Position numbers and translations under genes: made by a program | Shown here: positions 46,016-54,880 of the stretch, in pieces | How positions within the stretch are numbered: position 1 is the first letter of the stretch | How the letters are laid out: every line of letters starts with the position of its first letter | From: Novisyntrophococcus fermenticellae | Lineage (GTDB): Bacteria > Bacillota > Clostridia > Lachnospirales > Lachnospiraceae | Reading direction: 5' to 3' | DNA: 64,000 nucleotides | Assembly: GCF_018866245.1 (NCBI RefSeq) | Contig: NZ_CP076458.1 | Location: 1,364,001 to 1,428,000 of the forward strand | Notes under the pieces: model-generated | What the model was told of the DNA's origin: nothing | The model's database searches: none | The model's input: the letters and a program-made list of their open reading frames with translations, nothing else

Positions 46016-47338
46016 TTAAACACGTTCTAAAGTCGCAACTGCTTTTTCATTATATTGGGAGGAAATGATGCCCCCATCTGACAGACGGGAATAGATTCCC
46101 TTAAATGCCCCATTATATACATAAAGTCCTGACATATTGGTATAGGATTTAAACGCCGCCTCCTGGTCCGGAAAATAAATATTTTCCGTCTGATAGGGAG
46201 GACAATATTCCTGATAAATATACCCTTTGTTAAAATGGCGTGTTACAATATCTGCCCAGTCATCGGGGTTATAATCAATGCCGGCAAAGACACCCCTGGA
46301 GGCATAAGAGTCCAGTGGTTTGATAATCCATCTGTCTTTTTCAGAGGTAATCTGTTCCAAAGTACAGTACCTGTCATCCATGAGATTGGTAGAAGGAATG
46401 TGTTCATTGACAAACAGCTGCTCCTCCTTTGTCAAAAGATGCAGTGTAGGTTCTTCACGTAATATCTTAAACAACCATTTATTATGGATGATTTGCGTAC
46501 AGAAGGAGCCGATGGTGCATACATCCTGGTTTTTAACGGCCTTTATGAAGTCCTGTACCTCATCATAATGTTCCATAACATCTGTGGTTACAGCCCGGCG
46601 GTAAATGGCATCCACAGGATGGCCTGAAGGGGAATAAAGTACATGATTCTTATACTTCATCTCTGTAATTTCACAAATTTCACATTCACATCCATATTTT
46701 TGAAAACGTCTTTGAAATTCTTCGAATTCTGTGATGGAACAATGTTCGAGAAAATCCACAATCGCGATATAAGGCTTTCCGAGTTTTTTCTTTTCGTAAG
46801 TATCATACAGGGATAAAAAAGTTTCCACCCATGTGTCGAATAATTCGAACTGTCTGAATGCGTATTTTTCTTTCATATGCTTGTGAGCAATATTTAACTC
46901 CAGGGCCTGATTCAATACGAAATCTTCGTTCATGGCACTGGTTCCATCGGTGTTAATTTCACAAAATTTGAAAGAGTGAGTTTCTTCATTAAAGAAAATG
47001 TCAAATCTCGCAATAGGCAGAACACTGTCATACAAATTGGGAACCAGAATCAATTCCTCTAATTCTCTGGAAAACGGAAACAGCTTTCTGTATTCCGGAT
47101 TATTCAGATACTCCTGGATGACCTTTGTAAATATGCGATAGGTAATCCTGACAATATTCTCATAGATTTGAACGGTATCTTTTGTAAAAACTTTAGGAAC
47201 ATGCAGTGTGTGAACACAACGCCCGTGATATGCAACGGAAGAGTGCTCCAGGTAGTCCCGCACGGCAAGGGCTGATGCGCGGTTTTCTTCAAAATGTTCT
47301 GATATATAAGATTGATATTCTTCTTGTATTGCTTTCAT
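46016..47338 (-). CDS. ATP-grasp-like ligase paired with glutamate-cysteine ligase
   Basis: 440 aa, cytoplasmic. The C-terminal third shows an ATP-grasp-like core: RWIIKPLDSYASRGVF (about 338-353), a nucleotide-binding Lys in a glycine-rich loop, and YIYQEYCPP after it. A region FCEINTDGTSAMNEDF (about 122-137) resembles the substrate site of glutathionylspermidine-synthase/pre-ATP-grasp proteins. I cannot assign it to GshB. It lies 22 bp after the glutamate-cysteine ligase gene and shares its terminator. It may add a second residue or an amine to gamma-glutamyl-cysteine. The family label is inference. Confidence 0.65.
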   Translation of the reverse strand: MKAIQEEYQSYISEHFEENRASALAVRDYLEHSSVAYHGRCVHTLHVPKVFTKDTVQIYENIVRITYRIFTKVIQEYLNNPEYRKLFPFSRELEELILVPNLYDSVLPIARFDIFFNEETHSFKFCEINTDGTSAMNEDFVLNQALELNIAHKHMKEKYAFRQFELFDTWVETFLSLYDTYEKKKLGKPYIAIVDFLEHCSITEFEEFQRRFQKYGCECEICEITEMKYKNHVLYSPSGHPVDAIYRRAVTTDVMEHYDEVQDFIKAVKNQDVCTIGSFCTQIIHNKWLFKILREEPTLHLLTKEEQLFVNEHIPSTNLMDDRYCTLEQITSEKDRWIIKPLDSYASRGVFAGIDYNPDDWADIVTRHFNKGYIYQEYCPPYQTENIYFPDQEAAFKSYTNMSGLYVYNGAFKGIYSRLSDGGIISSQYNEKAVATLERV

Positions 47339-47360
47339 ACTTAACTACTCCATTCCAGAT

Positions 47361-48608
47361 TTACTTTTGGTTCTGCCACTCTTTGGCCAGAGTTGTTCGG
47401 TGCCTTAAAAGCCTTCGGAAAGGGAGAAGGCACATACCTTCACCATCCTCCAGGTGCTCCTCCGCCAGATTCAAAAGCTCTTCTATAAATTTAACGGCCG
47501 GCTGCCCATAGATCTTACCCTGGTATCCATATCTTTGAAGAGATTTCTCTGATTCCCGAATGTCCCCGATGGCCACCGGGTATCTCTGCAGCAGCCCACT
47601 GGTAACCTCTTTACAAAAAAAGAGTCCCTTGATAAGTGCCAGATATGCCATCATATATTCGAATGGCATGCTGTCTGCTCCGCGGATTTCCACGTAATGC
47701 TTTACCCTGACATCCAAAAATGTCATGGACAGGATATGATCCAAATCTTTCGCATCAATCAGCCTGTCTTTCCAGATATCACAGACCCTCTGATTTCCGG
47801 TATAGACGGAGCCTTCCGGAGCGGGAAGAAAAATCAGAGGAAGATTCCAAAGATACTCCGCATATGTGTGAAATCCAAAATCATCATCAAATAATCCGTC
47901 CAATATCCCACAGCGTTTAGGATCCACATGATTCCATATCTCTGTCCGCGCCAGGTGATCAGGGAAGGGCAGTCCTTCGAACACAGGTGTATTATCTGAC
48001 AAAAGTTTTAATGCCGGCATTACCAGATAGGCGGTCCGATACTTGCGTACAAAATCCTGTTCGCAGCAATAATCAATGGATACTTGTGTGGCGGCTGTAC
48101 CGCGCATCATATTCCGGCCTCTCGTACCCGAAGTCTTAAAATAATCATCCATATACTGATATCTTTGCTTGGGAATCAGTGGCAAATCATCTACCTTGCT
48201 TTTTGGCTGATATCCTATAGTAAGTAATTCGTAGTCTTCAGCTTCCAGAAGGGGTTCGATGATCTGCAGAAAACTCTGATAGATTTTCATGATGACACGT
48301 ATGCTTTCCTTTGGTACAATGCTAACTTCGAATTGTGCTGCCGGTTCAAGGCTGACGGAATAATCCAGATTATATAAGCCAAGAAGGGTTTCATCTTCAT
48401 AATAATAATGAGGAAATACAGCTTTCAGCTGCTGCAGTATCCATCCAATGCCATGCGCTTCATAATAGGTAACTGCCTTTCTGGTTTTGCGATGTACGAT
48501 AATATGCTCGATTTCCATCCCGAGTTTCTGTACACAATTCAACTTACATCCTTCACGGAAATGTTGTTCCAGAATCTCCAGATTCTGTAGTTTATAATCG
48601 TTATCCAC
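47361..48608 (-). CDS. Glutamate-cysteine ligase family protein (GCS2 type)
   Basis: 415 aa. GTG 48608 (AAAGG 9 nt upstream) is the likely start; the longer open frame to 48806 runs antisense across the tRNA-Thr gene and its N-terminus is an artefact. Family features: GMEIEHIIV (about 29-37) with the catalytic acidic pair, MMRGTAATQVSIDY (about 170-183), which matches the plant/alphaproteobacterial-type GCS2 signature, and VEIRGADSMPF near residue 310. It should join glutamate and cysteine by a gamma-peptide bond using ATP. In many Firmicutes this step is done by a GshF fusion, so a separate GCS2-type gene followed by an ATP-grasp partner is unusual. Confidence 0.8.
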   Translation of the reverse strand: MDNDYKLQNLEILEQHFREGCKLNCVQKLGMEIEHIIVHRKTRKAVTYYEAHGIGWILQQLKAVFPHYYYEDETLLGLYNLDYSVSLEPAAQFEVSIVPKESIRVIMKIYQSFLQIIEPLLEAEDYELLTIGYQPKSKVDDLPLIPKQRYQYMDDYFKTSGTRGRNMMRGTAATQVSIDYCCEQDFVRKYRTAYLVMPALKLLSDNTPVFEGLPFPDHLARTEIWNHVDPKRCGILDGLFDDDFGFHTYAEYLWNLPLIFLPAPEGSVYTGNQRVCDIWKDRLIDAKDLDHILSMTFLDVRVKHYVEIRGADSMPFEYMMAYLALIKGLFFCKEVTSGLLQRYPVAIGDIRESEKSLQRYGYQGKIYGQPAVKFIEELLNLAEEHLEDGEGMCLLPFRRLLRHRTTLAKEWQNQK

Positions 48609-48640
48609 GGAATAATACCTTTCTTCTTTTAAAAAAATAG

Positions 48641-48669
48641 TTGAAATTTTTGAAATACTATTGTATAAT
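48641..48669 (+). promoter_or_regulatory. tRNA-Thr promoter
   Basis: TTGAAA (48641-48646), 17-bp spacer, TATAAT (48664-48669), 20 bp upstream of the tRNA. Confidence 0.85.
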
Positions 48670-48689
48670 ACACATTGTGTCTTACACAA

Positions 48690-48762
48690 GCCGAAATAGC
48701 TCAGTTGGTAGAGCACTTCACTCGTAATGAAGGGGTCGTCAGTTCGAGTCTGATTTTCGGCT
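48690..48762 (+). tRNA. tRNA-Thr (CGT anticodon)
   Basis: 73 nt. Acceptor stem GCCGAAA/TTTCGGC, D arm GCTC/GAGC, anticodon stem CTTCA/TGAAG with loop CTCGTAA (anticodon CGT, codon ACG), variable GGGTC, T arm GTCAG/CTGAT with TTCGAGT, discriminator T. CCA is not encoded. It sits between a strong promoter and a T-rich terminator as a single-gene unit. Confidence 0.97.
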
Positions 48763-48771
48763 TTATATTTT

Positions 48772-48803
48772 ATCAGTAAACATCCGTGTTTACTGATTTT
48801 TTT
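48772..48803 (+). terminator. Terminator after tRNA-Thr
   Basis: ATCAGTAAACA and its complement form a perfect 11-bp stem with a TCCG loop, then a run of seven T. Confidence 0.92.
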
Positions 48804-48879
48804 CAACCCAGATATAATATATCATAGTTGGAATAATTTATCAAATCCAAATCCATTTAATGAAGAAGGGAAAAGAATT

Positions 48880-49890
48880 ATGGCAGAAATTATGATTCCG
48901 CAGGGCTATGCATCCGCATTGAATCTGCATGAGACGCAAGTTGCGATAAAAACAGTGAAGGATTTTTTTCAGCAGGAGTTAGTGAAGCGGCTGAATCTTT
49001 TGAGGGTTACTGCACCACTATTCGTCCGTCCCGAGACCGGACTGAACGACAACCTGAACGGGGTAGAGCGTCCGGTAGGGTTTGAGATCAAAGATTCGAA
49101 TCATACATATGCGGAAATTGTCCATTCACTTGCAAAATGGAAGCGCTTTGCACTGAAAAAATATGGATTCAAAGCCGGAGAAGGCTTATATACCGACATG
49201 AATGCAATACGGCGGGATGAGGATACGGATAATATTCATTCAATTTACGTGGACCAGTGGGACTGGGAGAGAATTCTGTCTCCCGAAGCGCGTACGGAGG
49301 AAACTTTACGGGATACGGTAAGAGCAATCTACAAGGCATTAAAGCATACGGAAAAATATATGTCCATTCAGTATGATTACATCAATGAATTTCTTCCAAA
49401 AGACATATTCTTTATCACATCTCAGGAACTGGAGAACCGTTATCCGGAGCTGTCTCCAAAGGAGAGAGAGTATGAGATCGTCAGGGAAAAGGGTGCAGTT
49501 TTTCTGATGCAGATTGGGGGCAGGCTGGCTGCCGGGGAACCACATGACGGACGGGCACCGGACTATGATGACTGGAAGCTGAATGGTGACATTATCATAT
49601 ATTATCCTGTTTTGGATATTGCTCTGGAGATTTCTTCCATGGGAATTCGGGTGGATGCGAAAAGCCTTCAGGAGCAGCTGGAAATAAGCGGCTGTCAGGA
49701 CCGCGCAAAACTGGATTTTCAGAAAGCGGTGCTGGAAGGAACCCTGCCTCTGACAATCGGAGGTGGAATCGGACAGTCCAGAATCTGTATGTTTTTTCTG
49801 AGAAAAGCTCATATCGGGGAAGTTCAGTGTTCCATATGGCCGGAGGAAACCCTGGCAGTGACTGAAGCCCACGGTGTTCAGCTGCTGTAG
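48880..49890 (+). CDS. asnA: Aspartate-ammonia ligase
   Basis: 336 aa, close to E. coli AsnA (330 aa). Class II synthetase-like fold: LFVRPETGLNDNLNG, RRDEDTDNIHS, YVDQWDWE, and the C-terminal GGGIGQSRICMF. It uses ammonia, not glutamine, to make asparagine, with AMP and PPi formed. ATG 48880 with AAGAAGGGAAAAG upstream. Confidence 0.97.
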   Translation: MAEIMIPQGYASALNLHETQVAIKTVKDFFQQELVKRLNLLRVTAPLFVRPETGLNDNLNGVERPVGFEIKDSNHTYAEIVHSLAKWKRFALKKYGFKAGEGLYTDMNAIRRDEDTDNIHSIYVDQWDWERILSPEARTEETLRDTVRAIYKALKHTEKYMSIQYDYINEFLPKDIFFITSQELENRYPELSPKEREYEIVREKGAVFLMQIGGRLAAGEPHDGRAPDYDDWKLNGDIIIYYPVLDIALEISSMGIRVDAKSLQEQLEISGCQDRAKLDFQKAVLEGTLPLTIGGGIGQSRICMFFLRKAHIGEVQCSIWPEETLAVTEAHGVQLL

Positions 49891-49910
49891 CAATAATTTA
49901 TTCTACTTTA

Positions 49911-49939
49911 TTGATAAAAGTTTCTCTCTGTGCTATACT
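49911..49939 (+). promoter_or_regulatory. Promoter of the regulator-ridA-guaD operon
   Basis: TTGATA (49911-49916), 17-bp spacer, TATACT (49934-49939), 30 bp before the TTG start. Confidence 0.75.
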
Positions 49940-49968
49940 TAAAAAGGTACTGGAAGGGGGAATATATT

Positions 49969-50658
49969 TTGCATCAGGAACTTAAAAGTTATGTCCCGGT
50001 GGTGGAATTTCTGGGGAAGGCTTTAGGCAGCCAGTATGAAGTTGTGCTCCATGATTTTACAGACCCGGAGCATGCGATTGTGTCCATTGCCAATGGACAT
50101 TTAAGCGGAAGGCAGGTAGGCTCTCCGATGACGAACCTTGCCATGAAGATGCTGCAGGATGATGTAGCGCAGCAGGGCAATGGAAAAACTTATATTGTAC
50201 AGCACGAAGCCAGTGGGAAGGACGGTACACCATTTTCTTCCTCTACGATGCTTCTCCGGGATAATTCCGGAAAGGCGGTAGGTGCGCTGTGCATTAATTT
50301 TAATGTTAAAGCGTTTCTGGGCCTGCAGGAGTTTATCGAAAGCGTTGGACTGGGAGAGAATAAGCCGGCCAATCAGCCTGGAGCAAAGCATTATGAGGGC
50401 GAAATTCTGTCAGATGCCGGAAGCAGTGCCCTGGAAAGTGTGTATCACACGGTGATGGATAAACGTTTGAATATCGATACTTCTTCTCAGCAGATGAAGC
50501 AGGATATTATTAACGAGTTCTATACCGAAGGTGCATTTTTATTAAAGGGCAGTGTATCATATATCGCTGAAAAACTGGCAATGAGTGAGCCGACAGTATA
50601 CCGATATCTGGCAAAAGCCAAACATGAATTGGGGGACAATCATCATATATCATACTAA
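49969..50658 (+). CDS. YheO-type PAS/HTH transcriptional regulator A
   Basis: 229 aa. TTG start at 49969 with GGAAGGGGG 8 nt upstream. The N-terminal YheO-like PAS domain (about 5-115) has VVLHDFTDPEHAIVSIANGHLSGR and SSSTMLLRDNSGKAVGALCINF. The C-terminal HTH (about 170-225) includes IAEKLAMSEPTVYRYLAKAK. These regulators (DauR/YheO family) often control nearby amino-acid or ureide catabolism and sense a small ligand in the PAS domain. It heads an operon with ridA and guaD. A second, similar regulator lies at 58751-59404. Confidence 0.88.
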   Translation: MHQELKSYVPVVEFLGKALGSQYEVVLHDFTDPEHAIVSIANGHLSGRQVGSPMTNLAMKMLQDDVAQQGNGKTYIVQHEASGKDGTPFSSSTMLLRDNSGKAVGALCINFNVKAFLGLQEFIESVGLGENKPANQPGAKHYEGEILSDAGSSALESVYHTVMDKRLNIDTSSQQMKQDIINEFYTEGAFLLKGSVSYIAEKLAMSEPTVYRYLAKAKHELGDNHHISY

Positions 50659-50688
50659 GATGTATGGCTAAAAGAAAAGGAGATTATT

Positions 50689-51066
50689 ATGGCTAAAGAA
50701 ATTATTAACACAACAGAAGCACCAGCAGCAATCGGACCTTATGTACAGGCTGTAAAGAGTAACGGCACACTTTACATCTCGGGTCAGTTGGGATTTGATA
50801 TGAGCACAGGAGAGATTCCGGCAGATGTGGAAGAGCAGGCTAAAAATTCCTTAAAGAATCTGGATGCAATTATGAAAGCTGCAGGAACAGATAAATCCAA
50901 GGTACTTAAAACTACAATTTTCCTCACAGATATGGGAGATTTCGCAAAGGTTAATGAGATTTACGGTGCATTCTTTGAAGGACATAATCCCGCACGTTCC
51001 TGCTTTGCAGTAGCTGCTTTGCCAAAAGATGGAAAAGTAGAAATCGAATGTATTGCAGAGGCTTAA
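50689..51066 (+). CDS. ridA: RidA family enamine/imine deaminase
   Basis: 125 aa, full length. AIGPYVQAVKSNGTLYISGQLG, a Gly-rich core, and the catalytic Arg in NPARSCFAVAALPKDGKVEIECIA. RidA hydrolyses reactive 2-aminoacrylate to pyruvate and ammonia. Its neighbour function is suggestive: the diaminopropionate ammonia-lyase YgeX at 57496-58719 makes 2-aminoacrylate. It lies 30 bp after the regulator. Confidence 0.92.
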   Translation: MAKEIINTTEAPAAIGPYVQAVKSNGTLYISGQLGFDMSTGEIPADVEEQAKNSLKNLDAIMKAAGTDKSKVLKTTIFLTDMGDFAKVNEIYGAFFEGHNPARSCFAVAALPKDGKVEIECIAEA

Positions 51067-51104
51067 GCTGACTGGACAGCCCGGATCCACCGGGAGGAGG
51101 AGCT

Positions 51105-52388
51105 ATGGAATATTCAAAAAGAACAAGAATTCTGAAAGGTGATATCTGCTACAGTATAGATAAACATACCCTGAAGACCGTTTCTGATGGATTCATAGTA
51201 TGTGAGAATGGCCTGATAAAAGGAGTGTTTCAGCAGATTCCGGAACAATATAAAGATTTTCCAATGGAGGATTACAACGGGAAGCTGATTATACCCGGAC
51301 TGACGGATCTGCATGTCCATGCTCCCCAGTATTCCTTCCGTGGACTGCATATGGATCTGGAACTTCTGGAATGGCTGAATACCAATACCTTCCCGGAGGA
51401 AAGTAAATATAAAGATCTGGAGTATGCCAGAAAGGCCTATCGGATCTTTGCAGGGGATTTAAGACGCGGTGGAACGACCAGAGCCAGTATATTCGCGACG
51501 CTGCATGTACCGGCAACCAAATTACTGATGGAGCTGATTGAGGAATCCGGAATCCGGGCATATGTTGGAAAGGTCAACATGGACAGGAACAGTCCGGATT
51601 ACTTGTGTGAGTCCGATGCCTTAAGTTCCGCGACGCAGACAGTACAATGGCTGAAGGATACGAAAGATGCATATGAGCATGTGAAGCCGATTATTACCCC
51701 CAGATTCATCCCTACCTGCTCAGATGAGCTTATGGGGATGTTAGCCGATGCTCAGAAGGAATTCCAGGTTCCTGTACAATCTCATCTTTCCGAAAACAGG
51801 GGAGAGATTGCATGGGTGAGGGAACTGGTTCCTGATTCCAGGTTTTATGGAGAGGCATATGACAGATTTGGGCTTTTTGGCGGGGAGACACCTACAATTA
51901 TGGCTCATTGCGTACATTCTTCGCCTGAAGAGATACAGCTCATGAAGGAAAGAGGTGTCTATATTGCTCATTGTCCCCAGTCAAATGAAAACCTGAGTTC
52001 AGGTGCTGCACCTGTTCGTCTGTATCTGGACGAGGGCATGAATACAGGTCTGGGTTCAGACGTGGCCGGAGGAGCAACTTTATCCATTTTCCGCGCTATG
52101 ACAGACGCCATACAGGTATCGAAACTGCGATATTGTATGCTTGATGAACAGATGGAGCCAATTACTATGGAAGAAGCATTTTTTATGGGAACAAAGGGTG
52201 GGGGAAGTTTCTTTGGCAAGGTTGGGAGCTTTGAAGAAGACTACGAGTGCGATGCACTTATACTGGACGAAAGCAGAATCCCTCATCCCCAACATCTGGA
52301 AATCAGGGAAAGGCTGGAAAGATTTTTGTATTTGTCTGGTGACGATGGAGTTATTCATAAATTCGTCGGAGGAAGAAAGATCTTTTAA
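51105..52388 (+). CDS. guaD: Guanine deaminase
   Basis: 427 aa. Zinc amidohydrolase: TDLHVHAPQYSFRG (His70, His72), QSHLSENRGEI, MAHCVHS, and GLGSDVAGG with the catalytic Asp. It deaminates guanine to xanthine, feeding the purine catabolic cluster. It lies 38 bp after ridA and is convergent with the purine permease. Confidence 0.92.
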   Translation: MEYSKRTRILKGDICYSIDKHTLKTVSDGFIVCENGLIKGVFQQIPEQYKDFPMEDYNGKLIIPGLTDLHVHAPQYSFRGLHMDLELLEWLNTNTFPEESKYKDLEYARKAYRIFAGDLRRGGTTRASIFATLHVPATKLLMELIEESGIRAYVGKVNMDRNSPDYLCESDALSSATQTVQWLKDTKDAYEHVKPIITPRFIPTCSDELMGMLADAQKEFQVPVQSHLSENRGEIAWVRELVPDSRFYGEAYDRFGLFGGETPTIMAHCVHSSPEEIQLMKERGVYIAHCPQSNENLSSGAAPVRLYLDEGMNTGLGSDVAGGATLSIFRAMTDAIQVSKLRYCMLDEQMEPITMEEAFFMGTKGGGSFFGKVGSFEEDYECDALILDESRIPHPQHLEIRERLERFLYLSGDDGVIHKFVGGRKIF

Positions 52389-52392
52389 GTTT

Positions 52393-52453
52393 CTACAAAG
52401 AAGCCGGAAAACATCTGCTTACAATATGCAGATGTTTTCCGGCTTCTTTGTAG
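52393..52453. terminator. 26-bp perfect palindrome terminator between guaD and permease
   Basis: Arms 52393-52418 and 52428-52453 are perfectly complementary with a 9-nt loop. It serves two convergent genes. T runs are short on both strands, and stem strength may compensate. Confidence 0.8.
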
Positions 52454-52454
52454 G

Positions 52455-53813
52455 CTAATTTCTGTCAGTTTCTTCGAGCTTTTTATCCTTTGGAATAATC
52501 ATATTTAACAGTACTGCCACAATTGTGGCAATTACGACTGGAGATTTTCCGAATACAGTGGTCACCCATGCAGGGAATGCGGCAAGGGCACCATTTACCT
52601 CGGACACACCCACGCCCAGAGCAGCGGCAAGACCTACGATAGAGGTACTGCGGGGGCTCATACCATCTGAGGCAACCAATTTCATACCTGTCATCGCAAT
52701 AGAAGCGAATACACCGACGGTAGCGCCACCTAATACACAGTAGGGCACAGTGGTGAGAATAGCCGAAAATTTAGGTATAATTCCTGCAATCAGAAGAATT
52801 AAAGCAGACAAACCTAATACACAGCGATTTACAACCTTGGTAGTAGTAACGATACCAACGTTTTGTCCATATGGATTGGAAGGGAGACATCCGAATAAAG
52901 CGGATATAATATTGGTGATACCAAAACCTACGATACCTCCCTGAAGTTCTTTCGTTTCGGGATCCCGGTCCAGGGCTCCTGAGGTTACGGCAGAAAAGTC
53001 ACCTACTGCCTGAATCGAATTTATGGCGAATAATGTTGCAAATGCAAAACATGCGGAAAATTCAAAGGTTGGTTTAATAGGCATCAGATGAGGCAGCTGT
53101 ACATAAGAAGCCTGGCCGATACTTGTAAAATCCACCATCCCAAAAAAGAAGGAAATCACATAGCCTGCAGCCATACCAATCAGAATAGAGGCCAGCTTCC
53201 ATACACCTTTACCGAAGTGATTCAGCAGTGTAACGATGGTCAGTGTAATAACTGCGACCAGCCAGTTCTGCCAAGAACCGAAATCAGGGCTGTCACTGCC
53301 TCCCGCCATGTAATTTACGGCCGTAGGATACAAAGACAGGCCAATCGTAAATACGACAGTTCCTGTTACGAGCGGCGGAAAGAAACGTCGAAGTTTACTC
53401 ATGAACAATCCGGCAACAATTGCAACACAGCCACCGACTATCTGGGCACCCAGAATCGTTCCGATATCGTAATCTGTTGCAATGGATACCATGGTGGGAA
53501 CATACGCGAAGCTTACTCCCAGAATAACAGGAAGACCAGAACCTAACTGGATTTTTCTTCCAAAAAGACGAATTGGAAATAGCTGCAGGAGTGTGGATAC
53601 AGCCGAGAATATGAGAGCCGCCTGAATCATGATTACCTGTGTCTTTGCAGAAACTCCGGCGCTGGAGGTAACAATAATAACAGGTGTTACGCATCCAACA
53701 ATCATAGCGACCACATGCTGAAGTGCCAGCGGCAGTGATTGTGAAAATTTTGGAATACCATCCAATTCAAAAAGAGAGGCATTTCGTTTTAGCTTATGTG
53801 TTGTATCAGACAT
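52455..53813 (-). CDS. NCS2-family xanthine/uric acid permease
   Basis: 452 aa, about 12-14 hydrophobic segments. The NAT signature QNVGIVTTTK (about 312-321) has Gln, not Glu, at the first position; Gln is typical of xanthine/urate carriers and Glu of uracil carriers. The helical-hairpin block with QAVGDFSAVTSGALDRDP precedes it. It imports purines, probably xanthine or urate, with H+ or Na+. It is the last gene of the minus-strand cluster, downstream of arcC with an 88-bp gap holding a hairpin. Confidence 0.88.
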   Translation of the reverse strand: MSDTTHKLKRNASLFELDGIPKFSQSLPLALQHVVAMIVGCVTPVIIVTSSAGVSAKTQVIMIQAALIFSAVSTLLQLFPIRLFGRKIQLGSGLPVILGVSFAYVPTMVSIATDYDIGTILGAQIVGGCVAIVAGLFMSKLRRFFPPLVTGTVVFTIGLSLYPTAVNYMAGGSDSPDFGSWQNWLVAVITLTIVTLLNHFGKGVWKLASILIGMAAGYVISFFFGMVDFTSIGQASYVQLPHLMPIKPTFEFSACFAFATLFAINSIQAVGDFSAVTSGALDRDPETKELQGGIVGFGITNIISALFGCLPSNPYGQNVGIVTTTKVVNRCVLGLSALILLIAGIIPKFSAILTTVPYCVLGGATVGVFASIAMTGMKLVASDGMSPRSTSIVGLAAALGVGVSEVNGALAAFPAWVTTVFGKSPVVIATIVAVLLNMIIPKDKKLEETDRN

Positions 53814-53848
53814 TTTATCTCACTTTCTATCTTTTTTCCGATATTACA

Positions 53849-53891
53849 GCAGGGATGGTTCCAGAGTTTTCGGCTCTTGGACCATCCCTGC
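53849..53891. terminator. Hairpin between arcC and the permease
   Basis: GCAGGGATGGT (53849-53859) and ACCATCCCTGC (53881-53891) form a perfect stem. TTTT follows only on the plus strand, opposite to the genes. It may attenuate readthrough into the permease or act as an RNA processing site. Confidence 0.5.
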
Positions 53892-53901
53892 TTTTAGCAG
53901 A

Positions 53902-54846
53902 TTACTGATGAATATGGGTTCCTGTGTTTCCAAGAATTCCTTCTTTTGCCTTTTCCAAAAGAGTAATCAAAGCGGTTCTGCCAGGTTTAGATTCTGCAAA
54001 ACGTACAGCAGCTTCAACTTTGGGAAGCATAGAGCCCGGAGCAAAATGTCCTTCAGCGATATATTTCTTTGCATCGCTGCAATTTAGATCATTCAACCAT
54101 TTTTCTTCCGGTTTTCCGAAGTTGATAGCAACCTTTTCTACGGCAGTCAGGATAATCAGAAAATCTGCATCCAGTTGTTCTGCCAGCAGACAGCTTGCAA
54201 AATCCTTGTCAATTACGGCACTGGCGCCTCTAAGATGATTACCCTCCAGTGTAACCGGGATGCCGCCGCCGCCGCAGGCGATGACGAGCTGTCCGGATTC
54301 CAGCAGAGCACGGATTGCTCCGATCTCCACGATTTCCGCCGGTTTTGGAGAGGCAACCACACGGCGGTAGCCGCGTCCTGCGTCCTCTTTGGTTACATAA
54401 CCATAATTTTCTTCCGCAAACCGGGCCTCTTCCTGAGTCATAAAATGACCGATTGGCTTAGAAGGATTCTGGAATGCAGGATCTTCTTTTTCAACACGTA
54501 CCTGTGTAATCATGGTTGCTACAGGCATATCTTTAATATTACGGTTATACAATTCTTCTCTTAACGCATTTTGAAGGTCATAGCCAATATAAGCCTGGCT
54601 CATAGCCACACAAACGGAAAGAGGGGTATTTGGCTGCGCAGCGTTTTCCCTGGTGAGTGCAGCCATGGCATTATTGATCATACCCACCTGTGGCCCATTG
54701 CCATGGACAACTACGACTTCACAGTCTTCCTGAATCAGATCAACAATCGCTTTTGCGGTGATTTTTACTGCAGCCATCTGCTCGGAGAGGGTGTTACCAA
54801 GGGCATTACCTCCGAGTGCAATGACAATCCGCTTTTTCTTCGCCAT
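53902..54846 (-). CDS. arcC: Carbamate kinase
   Basis: 314 aa. Amino-acid-kinase fold: VIALGGNALGN, VVHGNGPQVG, ACGGGGIPV, and VIDKDFASCLLA. It transfers phosphate from carbamoyl phosphate to ADP, giving ATP, CO2 and ammonia. It lies 34 bp after ygeW, matching the yqeA position in the E. coli urate cluster, and gives the energy yield of the pathway. Confidence 0.93.
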   Translation of the reverse strand: MAKKKRIVIALGGNALGNTLSEQMAAVKITAKAIVDLIQEDCEVVVVHGNGPQVGMINNAMAALTRENAAQPNTPLSVCVAMSQAYIGYDLQNALREELYNRNIKDMPVATMITQVRVEKEDPAFQNPSKPIGHFMTQEEARFAEENYGYVTKEDAGRGYRRVVASPKPAEIVEIGAIRALLESGQLVIACGGGGIPVTLEGNHLRGASAVIDKDFASCLLAEQLDADFLIILTAVEKVAINFGKPEEKWLNDLNCSDAKKYIAEGHFAPGSMLPKVEAAVRFAESKPGRTALITLLEKAKEGILGNTGTHIHQ

Positions 54847-54880
54847 TATAGTTCTCCCTTAAATTTATTTATCCGACCGA

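Noticed and set aside
48609-48806. N-terminal extension of the glutamate-cysteine ligase frame with the NQTRTDDPF pattern
   Set aside because: It is the antisense of the tRNA-Thr gene. A GTG start with a ribosome site at 48608 gives the expected family N-terminus.
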